NCBI GenBank assembly: GCA_041477815.1
Contig: JBGOUV010000151.1
Location: 1 to 14,981, forward strand
Direction: 5' to 3'
Length of the DNA stretch: 14,981 nucleotides
Origin: JBGOUV01 sp041477815
Lineage (GTDB): Bacteria > Acidobacteriota > Terriglobia > Bryobacterales > JACQDG01
Shown here: piece after piece, positions 1-7,132 of the stretch
Layout of the letters: each line of letters begins with the position of its first letter
Position numbering within the stretch: position 1 is the stretch's first letter
The notes under the pieces: model-generated
What the model saw: only the letters and a program-made list of their open reading frames with translations
Told to the model about the DNA's origin: nothing
The model's database searches: none
Made by a program: the position numbers and the translations under genes

Positions 1-673
1 CCCCGCTCACCTGGTTGTGGGTCGCGGCCCCGCCCAGCTCTTCCTTCGTTACCTCTTCGTGGGTGACCGTCTTGATCACGTCCGGTCCGGTGACGAACAT
101 GTAGCTGGTCCCCTCCACCATCACCACGAAATCGGTGATGGCCGGCGAGTACACGGCGCCTCCCGCGCAGGGACCCATGATGGCCGAGATCTGCGGCACC
201 ACCCCGCTGGCCAGCGTGTTGCGCAGGAAGATATCGGCATAGCCGGCCAGCGATTCCACGCCTTCCTGAATCCGCGCGCCACCGGAATCGTTCAGTCCGA
301 TGATCGGCGCTCCATTCTTCAGGGCCAGGTCCATCACCTTGCAGACCTTCTGGGCATTGGCGCCGGAAAGCGATCCCCCGAACACCGTGAAATCATGGGC
401 GAACACGTATACCAGCCGGTCGTCGATCCGTCCATATCCGGTCACGAAGCCGTCGCCCGGAATCGCCTGCTGCTCCATCCCGAAGTCGTGGCAGCGGTGG
501 GTTACCAGGCGGTCCAGTTCCTCGAAGCTCCCGGGATCGAGCAGCAGTTCCACCCGCTCCCGCGCCGAGAGCTTGCCCTCCCGATGCTGGCGCTCCCGCC
601 GCTCCGGCCCCCCGCCGTTCAGGGCCTGCCTGGTACGCCTATCCAGCTCCTGCGCCTTCTCTTCGCGATTCAT
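1..673 (-). CDS. Acyl-CoA carboxylase carboxyltransferase (beta) subunit, N-terminal part, cut by window edge
   Basis: Open on the minus strand from an ATG at 673 to the left edge, giving 224 residues of a family usually about 510-530 long, so the C-terminal half is missing. The product is the biotin-dependent carboxyltransferase of the propionyl-/methylmalonyl-CoA type, which moves CO2 between biotin and an acyl-CoA in the cytoplasm. Visible family blocks are GDGFVTGYGRI (73-83), NDSGGARIQEGVESLAGY (128-145), the acyl-CoA/oxyanion block GPCAGGAVYSPAITDF (167-182) and FVTGPDVIKTVTHEEVTKE (193-211). The start Lys/Arg-rich helix and KLSARERVELLLDPGSF (34-50) are typical of the family N-terminus. 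Family membership is secure. The exact substrate (propionyl-CoA carboxylase, methylmalonyl-CoA decarboxylase, or other acyl-CoA) cannot be told from this half. It is divergent from the zinc-finger gene at 756 across 82 bases. No strong Shine-Dalgarno sequence is seen. Confidence 0.95.
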   Translation of the reverse strand, partial: MNREEKAQELDRRTRQALNGGGPERRERQHREGKLSARERVELLLDPGSFEELDRLVTHRCHDFGMEQQAIPGDGFVTGYGRIDDRLVYVFAHDFTVFGGSLSGANAQKVCKVMDLALKNGAPIIGLNDSGGARIQEGVESLAGYADIFLRNTLASGVVPQISAIMGPCAGGAVYSPAITDFVVMVEGTSYMFVTGPDVIKTVTHEEVTKEELGGAATHNQVSG

Positions 674-734
674 GGGTACATTTTGCCACCCCGCCTAGGG
701 GATTCGCCGACTAAAACTCCCTGCCCCTTGCGAC

Positions 735-751
735 TACACTACCTCCGGAGG
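735..751 (+). promoter_or_regulatory. Possible -10 (TACACT) and Shine-Dalgarno (CCGGAGG) of the DksA-like gene
   Basis: TACACT at 735-740 resembles a sigma-70 -10 box, but no convincing -35 is seen about 17 bases upstream. CCGGAGG at 745-751 is a good ribosome binding site. It lies 4 bases before GTG 756 and decides that start over the out-of-frame GTG at 754, whose reading frame gives no zinc finger. Confidence 0.4.
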
Positions 752-755
752 TTGT

Positions 756-1100
756 GTGGACCGCCTTACGCAAGAACTGCTCGAGACCAGGCTTCGCCAG
801 ACCCGCCAAGACCTGGAACGCCAGCTTGCCCCGCTGCCGGAACCAACCGAACTTCCCGCCGATCCGCTGGAGAAGCTGTGGAGACGCGCCCTCCGTTCCC
901 AGGTGCGCGAGATCGAAGCCGCCCTCGAGCGGCTTCCCAGCCGGCGCTATGGCGCCTGTGAGCGCTGTGGCGAGCCCATCGCTCCGCAGAGGTTATATGT
1001 CGTCCCCTGGGCGCGCCAGTGCTTCCCCTGTCAGACCGCCCAGCCGCAAGAAAGCGCCAACCTGCTGCGCTGCGGCGCGGTTCCGTCGTGTTGGTATTGA
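756..1100 (+). CDS. Small DksA/TraR-type C4 zinc-finger protein
   Basis: A 114-residue protein starting at GTG 756 behind CCGGAGG. An N-terminal helical region (about 1-62, rich in Arg, Glu and Leu) is followed by a C4 zinc finger: CERC at 68-71 and CFPC at 89-92, with the RRYGACERCGEPIAPQRL context (63-80) that defines the DksA/TraR family. Relatives bind the RNA polymerase secondary channel and modulate transcription, DksA itself together with ppGpp. This protein is shorter than DksA (about 150 residues) and I do not see the DksA coiled-coil-tip Asp pattern, so its regulatory action is inferred only from fold. The tail adds two further Cys (106 and 112) beyond the finger. It converges with the minus-strand gene at 1121-1327 with a 20-base gap. 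Confidence 0.85.
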   Translation: MDRLTQELLETRLRQTRQDLERQLAPLPEPTELPADPLEKLWRRALRSQVREIEAALERLPSRRYGACERCGEPIAPQRLYVVPWARQCFPCQTAQPQESANLLRCGAVPSCWY

Positions 1101-1120
1101 TAGAAAGCTAGAAGTCCTGC

Positions 1121-1327
1121 TTACTTCTTCCGCTGTTTCTGCTGGCCGACGCGCACCTTAAACAGCGACTGCTTGGACTCGGCGAAAGCCTTGTGATCGT
1201 GCCGATGGACGGAGTCCCGAATGTAGGCCTCTATGTCGGCGCCCTTGGGCACCACCGCCATCAAAGTAAAGTAATCCTTGCACTCCGGACAGTAAGGACG
1301 GAACTTCTTGACATTGGCGTGCGGCAT
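1121..1327 (-). CDS. Small conserved-looking protein with a putative zinc-ribbon half-site, unknown function
   Basis: A 68-residue basic protein. The N-terminal part holds one CPEC knuckle (residues 13-16), and the middle holds a His cluster, VHRHDHKAF (about 40-48). Together these could make a C2-H2 zinc site, but this is inference. The C-terminus is Lys/Arg/Gln-rich (VGQQKQRKK). A Shine-Dalgarno GGAGGAA lies at 1338-1344, 10 bases before the ATG, which supports translation. The stop faces the end of the DksA-like gene 20 bases away. I do not recognise the family. Being basic and possibly zinc-binding suggests nucleic-acid or ribosome contact, but nothing in the sequence proves that. Confidence 0.7.
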   Translation of the reverse strand: MPHANVKKFRPYCPECKDYFTLMAVVPKGADIEAYIRDSVHRHDHKAFAESKQSLFKVRVGQQKQRKK

Positions 1328-1359
1328 GCTGACCGATTTCCTCCGCGTCTAAGACTTAT

Positions 1360-1368
1360 CATTGTAGC
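1360..1368 (-). promoter_or_regulatory. Possible -10 region (TACAAT) of the 68-residue gene
   Basis: Read on the minus strand, CTACAATGATAAG lies about 20 bases upstream of the GGAGGAA ribosome binding site. TACAAT is a good -10 match. The -35 region is weak, with only GACAAG about 16 bases upstream, so this is a suggestion. Confidence 0.3.
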
Positions 1369-1410
1369 GCAAAACCATCGCACTTGTCCCGCCGCCGCCG
1401 CGAGATCCGC

Positions 1411-2691
1411 TTAAAGTCTTGCTTTCAATGACTTAGCGGCCCTGATGGCCTCCTGCGCCACCTCCGGGTTGGGGTCGTGACTCAGGTCTTCCAGATAGGT
1501 AAGGCTCCCCGCGTTCCCGCTGCTGGCCACCACCTGCGCGAGATTCTTCTTCTGGTCGTTGCTGCCGTTCTTCAGCGGCTCGTAGAGCTGTTGGAGCACT
1601 TCGGGTTTCCGGGCCAGCTCCGCCAGGAAGGGTCGCGCCTCGCCGCGGTGGAAAGTCGAATTCAGCGCATCCAGCAGGTGCGGCAAGAAGCTTAGCTCGC
1701 CCAGGTGCACCATGGCAAACGCCAGGGAAAGCCGCGGCGACTCGCTGCGCTCGGCGTCAAACGCGGCCTTGACCCGGTCCCGATCCGCCGCCTCCCCAAT
1801 CCTTCCGATCCCTTCGGCCGCCGCCGCCCGCAGATACTTATCTTTGTCCTCCAGATATTGCAGGAACAACGGCTTGGTCGACGGATCCGGCATTTTCGCC
1901 AGCGCCACCAGCGCCGCCCGCCGCGGGTTCGCTTTCTTCGTGGTCTTCAGCACGTCCTGCAGGGCCGGCAGCGACTCCCGATTCTGCAACTGCCCCATGG
2001 TGTCGATCGCCGCCACCTGCACCGGCTCGTGCAGATCGCGCAGCAGGAAGCTGATCTGCGGCCCCGCCGACTTGTCACCGATCTTCTCCAGCGCCCGCAG
2101 CGAGTCCAGAATCACGCCGCTGTCCTTGGACTTGAGGGCCTCCACCAGTTGCGGCACCGCCCCGCGCGCCCGCAGAATCCCCGCCGCCCGCGCCGCCAGC
2201 GCACGCGACTCCATGCTGGTCCCGCCGCTGGCCACGCGCCCCACCGCCTCCACTACTTCCGGCGCCACTTGCACGTACGGATCTATCACCAGCGTGTTGA
2301 CCTCGGTGACCCGTCCCTTCAATCCCGTGCCGAACCTTTTCAACGCCGCCGTCCAGCCCGTCTGCACGTACCCGGGATAGTAGAAGTTCACCAGGCCATC
2401 TACCGCCAGTATCTGGATGGATGGCTCCGCGTCCCGCGTGGCCTCCCTCAGCGGACCCAGACTCTGCTGGGTCCCAATAGCCACGATCGCCGCCACCGCC
2501 TCCGCCCGCACGTTCCGATCCGGATCCTTCAGCACTCCCCGCAGCGCCTCGATCGAGCCCGCATCCTTCCCCTTCCCCAACTCCTCCGCCGCCTTCGCCC
2601 GCCGCTTGGGATCCTCGCTCTTGAGGTCCTCCACCTGCGCCCAGGCCAAGCCCACCGACAATCCGAAAGCCATTATCCACAGTCTCTTCAT
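1411..2691 (-). CDS. Secreted HEAT-repeat protein
   Basis: A 426-residue protein from ATG 2691. I chose this start, not an in-frame one further upstream, because it begins a clean signal peptide: Lys-Arg, hydrophobic core and cleavage after AWA at residue 18. It also has GGTGGAG just upstream and overlaps the mqnD stop as ATGA. The mature part is a chain of about ten helical HEAT-like units. Examples are DPKRRAKAAEELGKGKD, DPDRNVRAEAVAAIVAIG, DKDKYLRAAAAEGIGRIGE and DPNPEVAQEAIRAAKSLKA. HEAT arrays are protein-binding scaffolds and no catalytic motif is visible. A periplasmic location is inferred from the signal peptide. Translation is probably coupled to mqnD, but a role in quinone synthesis is not implied, because MqnD acts in the cytoplasm. 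The partner is unknown. Confidence 0.88.
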   Translation of the reverse strand: MKRLWIMAFGLSVGLAWAQVEDLKSEDPKRRAKAAEELGKGKDAGSIEALRGVLKDPDRNVRAEAVAAIVAIGTQQSLGPLREATRDAEPSIQILAVDGLVNFYYPGYVQTGWTAALKRFGTGLKGRVTEVNTLVIDPYVQVAPEVVEAVGRVASGGTSMESRALAARAAGILRARGAVPQLVEALKSKDSGVILDSLRALEKIGDKSAGPQISFLLRDLHEPVQVAAIDTMGQLQNRESLPALQDVLKTTKKANPRRAALVALAKMPDPSTKPLFLQYLEDKDKYLRAAAAEGIGRIGEAADRDRVKAAFDAERSESPRLSLAFAMVHLGELSFLPHLLDALNSTFHRGEARPFLAELARKPEVLQQLYEPLKNGSNDQKKNLAQVVASSGNAGSLTYLEDLSHDPNPEVAQEAIRAAKSLKARL

Positions 2692-3530
2692 ACGAACTCC
2701 ACCCTCACCCGGCGAGGGATGAGCCCCGCCTGGTGTCCCAAGTCCAGCAGCTTCTGCGCCGCTTCCCGCACGTCCGGACCCGCGTCCAGAGTGTGGTCGT
2801 TGACGTACATGCCCACGAATTTCTCGGTGAGTCCCGCATCCAGGCCCCGCGCGAACTGCATCGCGTAGGCCAACGACTCCTCCCGGTTGGTCAGGGCATA
2901 TTCGATGCTTTTCCGCAACATGACACCGCATTCCCTCGCGATTTCCGGTTCCAAAGACCGCCGGATCGCGTTCGCCCCCAGCGGCAAGGGCAGCCCGTAG
3001 GTCTGTTTCCACCACCGCCCCAGGTCCACCACCCGATGGACCCCGCGCCGGTCAAAGTTAAGCTGTCCCTCGTGAATGATCAGTCCGGCCTGGGCCGACT
3101 CGTTCTCCACGGCCTCAAAAATCCGGTCGAACGGCACGAACAGGGGCTGGAAATCGGGCAAAAGCAACCGCAGCGCCAGGTACGCCGTGGTCCGGGCCCC
3201 CGGTACGGCGATGGTCTTCCCCTTCAATTCCTCGATCCCGCAGGGCCGGGGGGCTATGACCAGCGGCCCGTAGCCGTCCCCCACGCTCGACCCCGAGGAC
3301 GTCAGGACGTAGTGCTCCGCCACGTAGGGGTAGGCGTGGTAGGAAATGGCCGTCATGTCGTACCGGCCCACTTCCGCCGCCTGGTTCAGGGACTCTATAT
3401 CCTGCAGGACATGGTCGAAGCTAACCACAGCCGACCGCAGCTTCTGGGTCGCCAGCGCGTAAAACATGTAGGCGTCGTCGGAGTCGGGGCTATGCGCCAC
3501 GACGATCTTGCGGGGGGCGGGACGATCCAT
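2688..3530 (-). CDS. mqnD: MqnD-type 1,4-dihydroxy-6-naphthoate synthase (futalosine menaquinone pathway)
   Basis: A 280-residue protein of the MqnA/MqnD periplasmic-binding-like fold, the usual length for MqnD. MqnD splits cyclic dehypoxanthinyl futalosine to 1,4-dihydroxy-6-naphthoate in the cytoplasm on the chorismate-to-menaquinone route. Visible family features are VAHSPDSDDAYMFYAL (11-26), the ligand-loop block SSGSSVGDGYGPLV (79-91), IAVPGARTTAYLAL (107-120), the conserved His in IIHEGQLNF (151-159; His153 matches the catalytic His of the family) and WWKQTYGLPLPLGANAIRR (173-191). No signal peptide is present, which argues against a solute-binding protein. MqnA is the closest alternative, but HEGQL favours MqnD. 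There is no clear Shine-Dalgarno before ATG 3530. Other mqn genes are not in the window. The stop overlaps the HEAT-protein start by 4 bases. Confidence 0.88.
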   Translation of the reverse strand: MDRPAPRKIVVAHSPDSDDAYMFYALATQKLRSAVVSFDHVLQDIESLNQAAEVGRYDMTAISYHAYPYVAEHYVLTSSGSSVGDGYGPLVIAPRPCGIEELKGKTIAVPGARTTAYLALRLLLPDFQPLFVPFDRIFEAVENESAQAGLIIHEGQLNFDRRGVHRVVDLGRWWKQTYGLPLPLGANAIRRSLEPEIARECGVMLRKSIEYALTNREESLAYAMQFARGLDAGLTEKFVGMYVNDHTLDAGPDVREAAQKLLDLGHQAGLIPRRVRVEFV

Positions 3531-3606
3531 AAAGAGGGCCGGAACTTTCGCGGAATCTTCAAGTTAGCACAACCCGACCCCCGCCGCAACGTGGTACGCT
3601 CTCCCT

Positions 3607-3957
3607 ATGATCCTGGCGATCGTCGGCGACCTCATTTTTGCCTCCAAGATCGGACAAACCGCGAAACTCGCCGGCATTACCGTCGATTTCGCCACTGCCG
3701 AGCAGAAAGTGATGGATTTCGCCGGACAGCAACCCCGGCTTATCATTGTCGACCTTAACTTCAACGCCATCAATCCCTTATCGCTGATCGGCAAGCTGAA
3801 GCAGCACCCCCACCTGCACCACACCACGATCCTCGGTTTCCTCTCCCACGTCCAGGCCGACCTCCGGCTGGCCGCCCAAAACGCCGGTTGTGACCTGGTG
3901 TTGCCCCGTTCCGCCTTTTCTCAAAACCTGTCCGACATCCTGAAACAATATTTGTGA
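3607..3957 (+). CDS. Single-domain receiver-like (CheY-fold) protein with altered switch residues
   Basis: A 116-residue protein that fits one receiver domain with no output domain. LIIVDLNF (45-52) puts Asp49 at the phosphoacceptor position after the third strand. TTILGFLSHV (73-82) ends the fourth strand with Ser80 near the Thr/Ser switch. The last block, GCDLVLPRSAFSQNL (94-108), has Arg101 where receivers carry an invariant Lys. Only one N-terminal acidic residue (Asp8) is seen where two normally bind Mg2+. It may therefore be a phosphorylation-independent or weakly active receiver acting by protein contact. No histidine kinase is nearby. The next gene on this strand is the coiled-coil protein at 4232, separated by a terminator. 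No Shine-Dalgarno is seen; translation may be leaderless, with a poor -10-like TACGCT at 3595-3600. Confidence 0.8.
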   Translation: MILAIVGDLIFASKIGQTAKLAGITVDFATAEQKVMDFAGQQPRLIIVDLNFNAINPLSLIGKLKQHPHLHHTTILGFLSHVQADLRLAAQNAGCDLVLPRSAFSQNLSDILKQYL

Positions 3958-4070
3958 GAAAATTTTTGGGGCGGGGTGAAACAAATCGTCCTTTCCCGTC
4001 ACTAAAGAGTCAAAAGCCGATTTAGCAGTTTTCCGGCGTGGTTTCATGTCCATGCACCGCGTCGGTCCCA

Positions 4071-4110
4071 GCGGGGCGTGCCTGCCATCCGGCGCGTCCC
4101 GCGTTTTTCT
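4071..4110 (+). terminator. Strong intrinsic (Rho-independent) terminator
   Basis: GCGGGGCGTGCC (4071-4082) pairs over all 12 positions, two of them G-U, with GGCGCGTCCCGC (4091-4102) across an 8-base loop. The stem is followed by GTTTTTCTTTCT. It ends transcription coming from the receiver gene, or from a short transcript starting in the spacer, 122 bases before the coiled-coil gene begins. It could also act as an attenuator of that gene. Confidence 0.8.
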
Positions 4111-4220
4111 TTCTCTTAGGTTTCTTTCCCATTCGGGACTAGGTGGAGAGTCGTATGGCTTTTTGTGCGCCAGAAGACGACACTCCACTCAGGGGCTATG
4201 CCCTGAAATCTGTTCTAGTT

Positions 4221-4225
4221 GGGAG
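4221..4225 (+). promoter_or_regulatory. Shine-Dalgarno GGGAG that fixes the GTG start at 4232
   Basis: GGGAG ends 6 bases before GTG 4232. The open frame continues upstream to 4046, but that extension would run through the terminator and two hairpins and has no helical character, so GTG 4232 is preferred. Confidence 0.7.
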
Positions 4226-4231
4226 TCTCCG

Positions 4232-5503
4232 GTGGCGACAGAACTCTCTTTCAACGGTCTGGTTGGGGTAATGGAAGCAATGCTGGAGGCCGCCAAGCGC
4301 TTCCAGGATTTCGAAGGGCGGTACTTGGCCAACGAAGCCGCCTTCCAGCAGATGCAGCAGCAGTTTCGGCAGATGTACGACAACGCCGCCCAACTGCAAT
4401 CGCTGGCCGAAGAACGGCTGGCCTCGCTGAGCAATCTGAATGTCGAGCTGAAGGCTCGCCATGCGCAGGGGGAGCAGCTCTTAACCGAGGTCAAAACCCT
4501 TTTGGAGGCAGCCAAGGCTTGCCAGGCCCGGGTGGAGCAGGCCTCGGGGGCCGTGGAGAAGGGCAACCAAGGCGCCGCCCAACTCGCTCAGACGTTGGGC
4601 GTAGTCCAAACCCTGGTAGACAAACTCCAAACCCGACAGGCCAATCTGGAGCAGTCCCTGCTGGCCACCGACACCCTGATCCGGGACCACGGCAAGCGTC
4701 AGGGCGGGGACGATCCCGCTACCACCCAGCGTCAGAACCAGTTGGAGAAGACCGTGACCGTGCTGGAGGCCACCCAGCAGGCTGAAAAGAGCCTTCTCTC
4801 CCAGTTCGAGAAGGCCATAAGCTCTCTAAAAGCTCGCGTGGGGGATCTGGAGAGACGCCCCGCTCCGAAGGCCGGCGGTGGCCATGAACAGCCGGCTACC
4901 GGCGTAGCCGAATTGGCGGCCAAAGTGGAAGAATTACGAGAACAGACGGCTAAGTCGCAAGAGCTTGCCGCTCAAGCGCTGGAGAAGGCGTCGGCGGCGG
5001 CCTCCGCGGCGCCCGCTCCCGCCGAAGGCGCCGCCACGCCGGAGGAATTCCAAAAGTTCCTGGCCCGCTGCGAAGAGGACTACAAGGCTGCCCTGGAGAA
5101 AGAGAACAAACTCACCGCCCAGTGGCGCAAGGCGCTCGACAGCCTGCCCGCCCGCTCCGACGGGGCCATCCAGCGCTTCCTCGAACAGAACCAGACTCGC
5201 ATGGAGCAATCCATCACTGCCTGGATGCAGCAACGCGAGCAGCGCAGCGTGGAGACGGACAAGCGGGATGAGGGAATCCTGAGCAAGGTCATCGAGAAGC
5301 AGCGGGCCCTGGAAAGCGAGCTGGCTAAGTTCGGCGGCGGGGATGGCCCCGCGGCCCCGGAATGGACCCAGGCGATCGAAGCCGCCAGCGCCGCCCACAC
5401 CAACGAACTACGGTTCCTCAAGACCCTGCTGTGGATTACCCTGGCGGCCGTGGGCCTTTCCTACGGCCTGGTGGCCTACGCGGTCATCCTCCGGTCGTCG
5501 TAG
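4232..5503 (+). CDS. Long coiled-coil protein with a single C-terminal membrane anchor, unknown function
   Basis: A 423-residue protein from GTG 4232 with GGGAG 6 bases upstream. Residues about 1-240 are almost entirely predicted helix/coiled coil rich in Gln, Glu, Ala, Leu and Lys (for example EAAFQQMQQQFRQMYDNAAQ and EQLLTEVKTLLEAAKACQAR). An Ala/Pro-rich linker follows near 255-270. A second helical region (about 270-390) contains FLEQNQTRMEQSITAWMQQR. The end, FLKTLLWITLAAVGLSYGLV and its continuation, makes one transmembrane segment at about 396-419 with a four-residue tail, so most of the protein should face the cytoplasm as a tail-anchored protein. There is no signal peptide and no methyl-accepting or kinase motif. 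It may be a structural or tethering protein. No family is recognised. The receiver gene upstream could be a partner, but this is only positional. Confidence 0.8.
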   Translation: MATELSFNGLVGVMEAMLEAAKRFQDFEGRYLANEAAFQQMQQQFRQMYDNAAQLQSLAEERLASLSNLNVELKARHAQGEQLLTEVKTLLEAAKACQARVEQASGAVEKGNQGAAQLAQTLGVVQTLVDKLQTRQANLEQSLLATDTLIRDHGKRQGGDDPATTQRQNQLEKTVTVLEATQQAEKSLLSQFEKAISSLKARVGDLERRPAPKAGGGHEQPATGVAELAAKVEELREQTAKSQELAAQALEKASAAASAAPAPAEGAATPEEFQKFLARCEEDYKAALEKENKLTAQWRKALDSLPARSDGAIQRFLEQNQTRMEQSITAWMQQREQRSVETDKRDEGILSKVIEKQRALESELAKFGGGDGPAAPEWTQAIEAASAAHTNELRFLKTLLWITLAAVGLSYGLVAYAVILRSS

Positions 5504-5565
5504 CCCGGTTCTGCAGCAACCGCTACCGGGAGGAAGCGGAGACTGCGGTAAACCCGCGGATCCGC
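5504..5565. terminator. Weak hairpins between convergent genes
   Basis: The 66 bases between the coiled-coil gene and the glycosyltransferase gene contain CCCGGT/ACCGGG (5504-5509/5525-5530, 15-base loop) and the 10-base palindrome GCGGATCCGC (5556-5565). Neither has a good T-tract, so terminator function is uncertain. Confidence 0.3.
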
Positions 5566-5569
5566 CCTC

Positions 5570-7132
5570 TTACGGTCGCGGTTCGCTGGTGTCATACACC
5601 AGTATCGACTTCCCGATCCGGGCCCGAGGGCGGTAGGCCTGGAGCCAGCCCAGGTTGTAGGAGTCCAAGGCCATCCCGGCGATGTGGCCCTTGCTCACCG
5701 CCACCCAGCCGGCCGGCCGCTCGCCGGGTCCCAGCGGCCTGACCCCGGGGATACGCCGCCGGATGGACTCTCCCCGGCCGAAGTAGCTCAGGTAGACGGC
5801 GCCAATCTGGTTGTCACGCAGATACCGGCGCAACCGCTCCAGGTCCTGCCCCCAATCCAGGTTGCTGTCGAGGAGAAACTCCTCCTCGCGGCCTCGCACG
5901 GTTTGATTGAAGTAGGCGAGGTAGTCCGGATGAGCCGCCACCGACTCCACCGCATGCCACACGGTCAGCACCACCGCCGCCACCACCATTCGCCGGCGGT
6001 GGGTGAACAGCCCGCAGGCCAGCAGGGAGAACAGCGGGTAGATCAACAGGATATGCCGTACGCCCAGGTTCAGGTTACTCAGCATGCACACCGCCAGGAC
6101 CACCAGCGCGGCCATCCCCGGATACGCCGCCCGTGGCCCCACAAGCAGACCCAGGGCCACCAAAGCCAGCAGCGGCAGGGTGCTTTTCAGTGCCAGGACC
6201 ACCGGAAAGTAGTACCACCAGCCGGAAAACCGGACCTTCCCCAGCAGGTAGGCTTGGTGCCCGGCGGTGTTATGACCCGCCACGTCCAAGACTCCGCGCA
6301 CAAAGGCTGGGGCGGGCCAGCGGGACTGTCCCAGCAGGCGCTCGAGCCGCTCCGGCGCCGGGAAATTCGAGGGGGGAAGCGGTCCTATCGAGAACCCGTA
6401 ACCTGCCCAGACCACTCCCCCGATCACGGCGCAGAACAGACCGACTCGCCGCCACCCGGGAAAGGCCCGGGCCAGCCCGAAGAAGGCCACGGCCACCACC
6501 GGCAGCACCAACAAAGCCGAAAACTTCGTCAGTACGGCCAGGGCCAGCGATACTGCCGCGGCCAGGCAATTCCGGAGCCCCCCAGGGTCCCGCGTCCACC
6601 GCCACAAGTAGTAGGCGGCCACCAAGGCGGTGGTGGCGGCGCCGAAGTCCAGCGTGGCCAGCGAGGCGTGGGCCAGCAGGTTGGGGGAGAAGCCCGCCAG
6701 CGCCGCCGCCCCCAGCCCCGCTACGGCTCCGTGGAGCTCACGCCCCCAGCGGTACACATAGGCCAGCAGAAAAGGCAGGAACAAGAGGTTCCCCCAGCGG
6801 GCCAGGCCCAGCGTCCTCCAATAGAATTCCTCCTCGACGGCGTTCCACGACGTCGCCCGCCCCGCGGCCCGCAGCCCGGCCAGGTAGGGCAGCGCCGCCA
6901 GCACCACCCGGGCCAGCGGCGGATGCTGCGGCTCCGCCTGATAGCGCCCGGCGGCCCAGACCTCCAGGCCGCAGGCGATGTGGATCTCTTCGTCGGCTGT
7001 GTCGTTGAAGACCCGGTGCGTCTGGTACGACCGCCAGCCGAACTGGACCACTAGAAGCGCCAGAACTACCGGCGCCCAGAGCGCCGCGCGCCGTTCAGCG
7101 GAACTGTTTGGCTCGGAGGTAGTCGAGGGCAT
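5570..7132 (-). CDS. GT-C fold membrane glycosyltransferase (GT39/ArnT-like)
   Basis: A 520-residue polytopic membrane protein from ATG 7132; a GTG one codon earlier is also possible. After the first membrane helix comes an exposed loop with acidic residues in FNDTADEEIHIACGLEVW and EPQHPPLARVVLA (about residues 42-79), the arrangement of catalytic acid and loop seen in GT-C enzymes that use polyprenyl-phosphate sugars. About 9-11 hydrophobic helices follow. A soluble C-terminal part begins at about 420 with DSNLDWGQDLERLRRYL and includes YLSYFGRGES. Such enzymes transfer a sugar from a lipid carrier to protein, lipid or glycan on the outer face of the membrane. Donor and acceptor cannot be read from sequence. 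The start lies 38 bases inside the phosphoribosyltransferase gene and lacks a clear Shine-Dalgarno, which suggests translational coupling. Confidence 0.82.
   Translation of the reverse strand: MPSTTSEPNSSAERRAALWAPVVLALLVVQFGWRSYQTHRVFNDTADEEIHIACGLEVWAAGRYQAEPQHPPLARVVLAALPYLAGLRAAGRATSWNAVEEEFYWRTLGLARWGNLLFLPFLLAYVYRWGRELHGAVAGLGAAALAGFSPNLLAHASLATLDFGAATTALVAAYYLWRWTRDPGGLRNCLAAAVSLALAVLTKFSALLVLPVVAVAFFGLARAFPGWRRVGLFCAVIGGVVWAGYGFSIGPLPPSNFPAPERLERLLGQSRWPAPAFVRGVLDVAGHNTAGHQAYLLGKVRFSGWWYYFPVVLALKSTLPLLALVALGLLVGPRAAYPGMAALVVLAVCMLSNLNLGVRHILLIYPLFSLLACGLFTHRRRMVVAAVVLTVWHAVESVAAHPDYLAYFNQTVRGREEEFLLDSNLDWGQDLERLRRYLRDNQIGAVYLSYFGRGESIRRRIPGVRPLGPGERPAGWVAVSKGHIAGMALDSYNLGWLQAYRPRARIGKSILVYDTSEPRP

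Larger units (their letters stand above)
3958..4231 (+). other. 274-base structured spacer/leader before the coiled-coil gene
   Basis: This gene-free stretch holds four hairpins in a row on the plus strand. First, CCGGCGTGG (4033-4041) pairs with CCGCGTCGG (4057-4065). Second is the terminator hairpin 4071-4102, listed separately. Third, GTGGAGAGTCGT (4143-4154) pairs with ACGACACTCCAC (4177-4188) with one A-A mismatch, and TGGC/GCCA (4156-4159/4169-4172) may form inside it. Fourth, CAGGG (4190-4194) pairs with CCCTG (4201-4205). The ribosome binding site GGGAG (4221-4225) follows. I do not recognise a known riboswitch core. It could be a small-RNA-like 3' end plus a structured 5' leader. Confidence 0.5.

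Noticed and set aside
17..961. 314-codon plus-strand frame at the left edge
   Set aside because: It runs antisense to the carboxyltransferase gene and then overlaps the DksA-like gene in another frame.
1705..2868. 387-codon plus-strand frame opposite the HEAT gene and the end of mqnD
   Set aside because: It is rich in Arg, Pro and His with no motif and lies opposite two well-supported genes; it is a high-GC shadow frame.
2692..3015. Upstream in-frame extension of the HEAT protein
   Set aside because: It lies entirely inside mqnD in another frame, and the signal peptide begins at 2691.
2733..3758. 341-codon plus-strand frame opposite mqnD
   Set aside because: The composition is Arg/Gln/Pro/Val-rich without family similarity. 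The minus strand carries the clear MqnD motifs.
3958..4110. Cyclic-di-GMP, cobalamin, TPP or SAM riboswitch
   Set aside because: I looked for the conserved core strings of these classes and did not see them. The structure remains unclassified.
4046..4231. Upstream in-frame extension of the coiled-coil gene
   Set aside because: It would be translated through the terminator hairpin. It has no helical heptads and no Shine-Dalgarno, while GTG 4232 has a well-spaced one.
5684..7054. 456-codon plus-strand frame opposite the glycosyltransferase
   Set aside because: It is Gln/Pro/Arg/His-rich and without hydrophobic cores, as expected for an antisense shadow of a membrane-protein gene.
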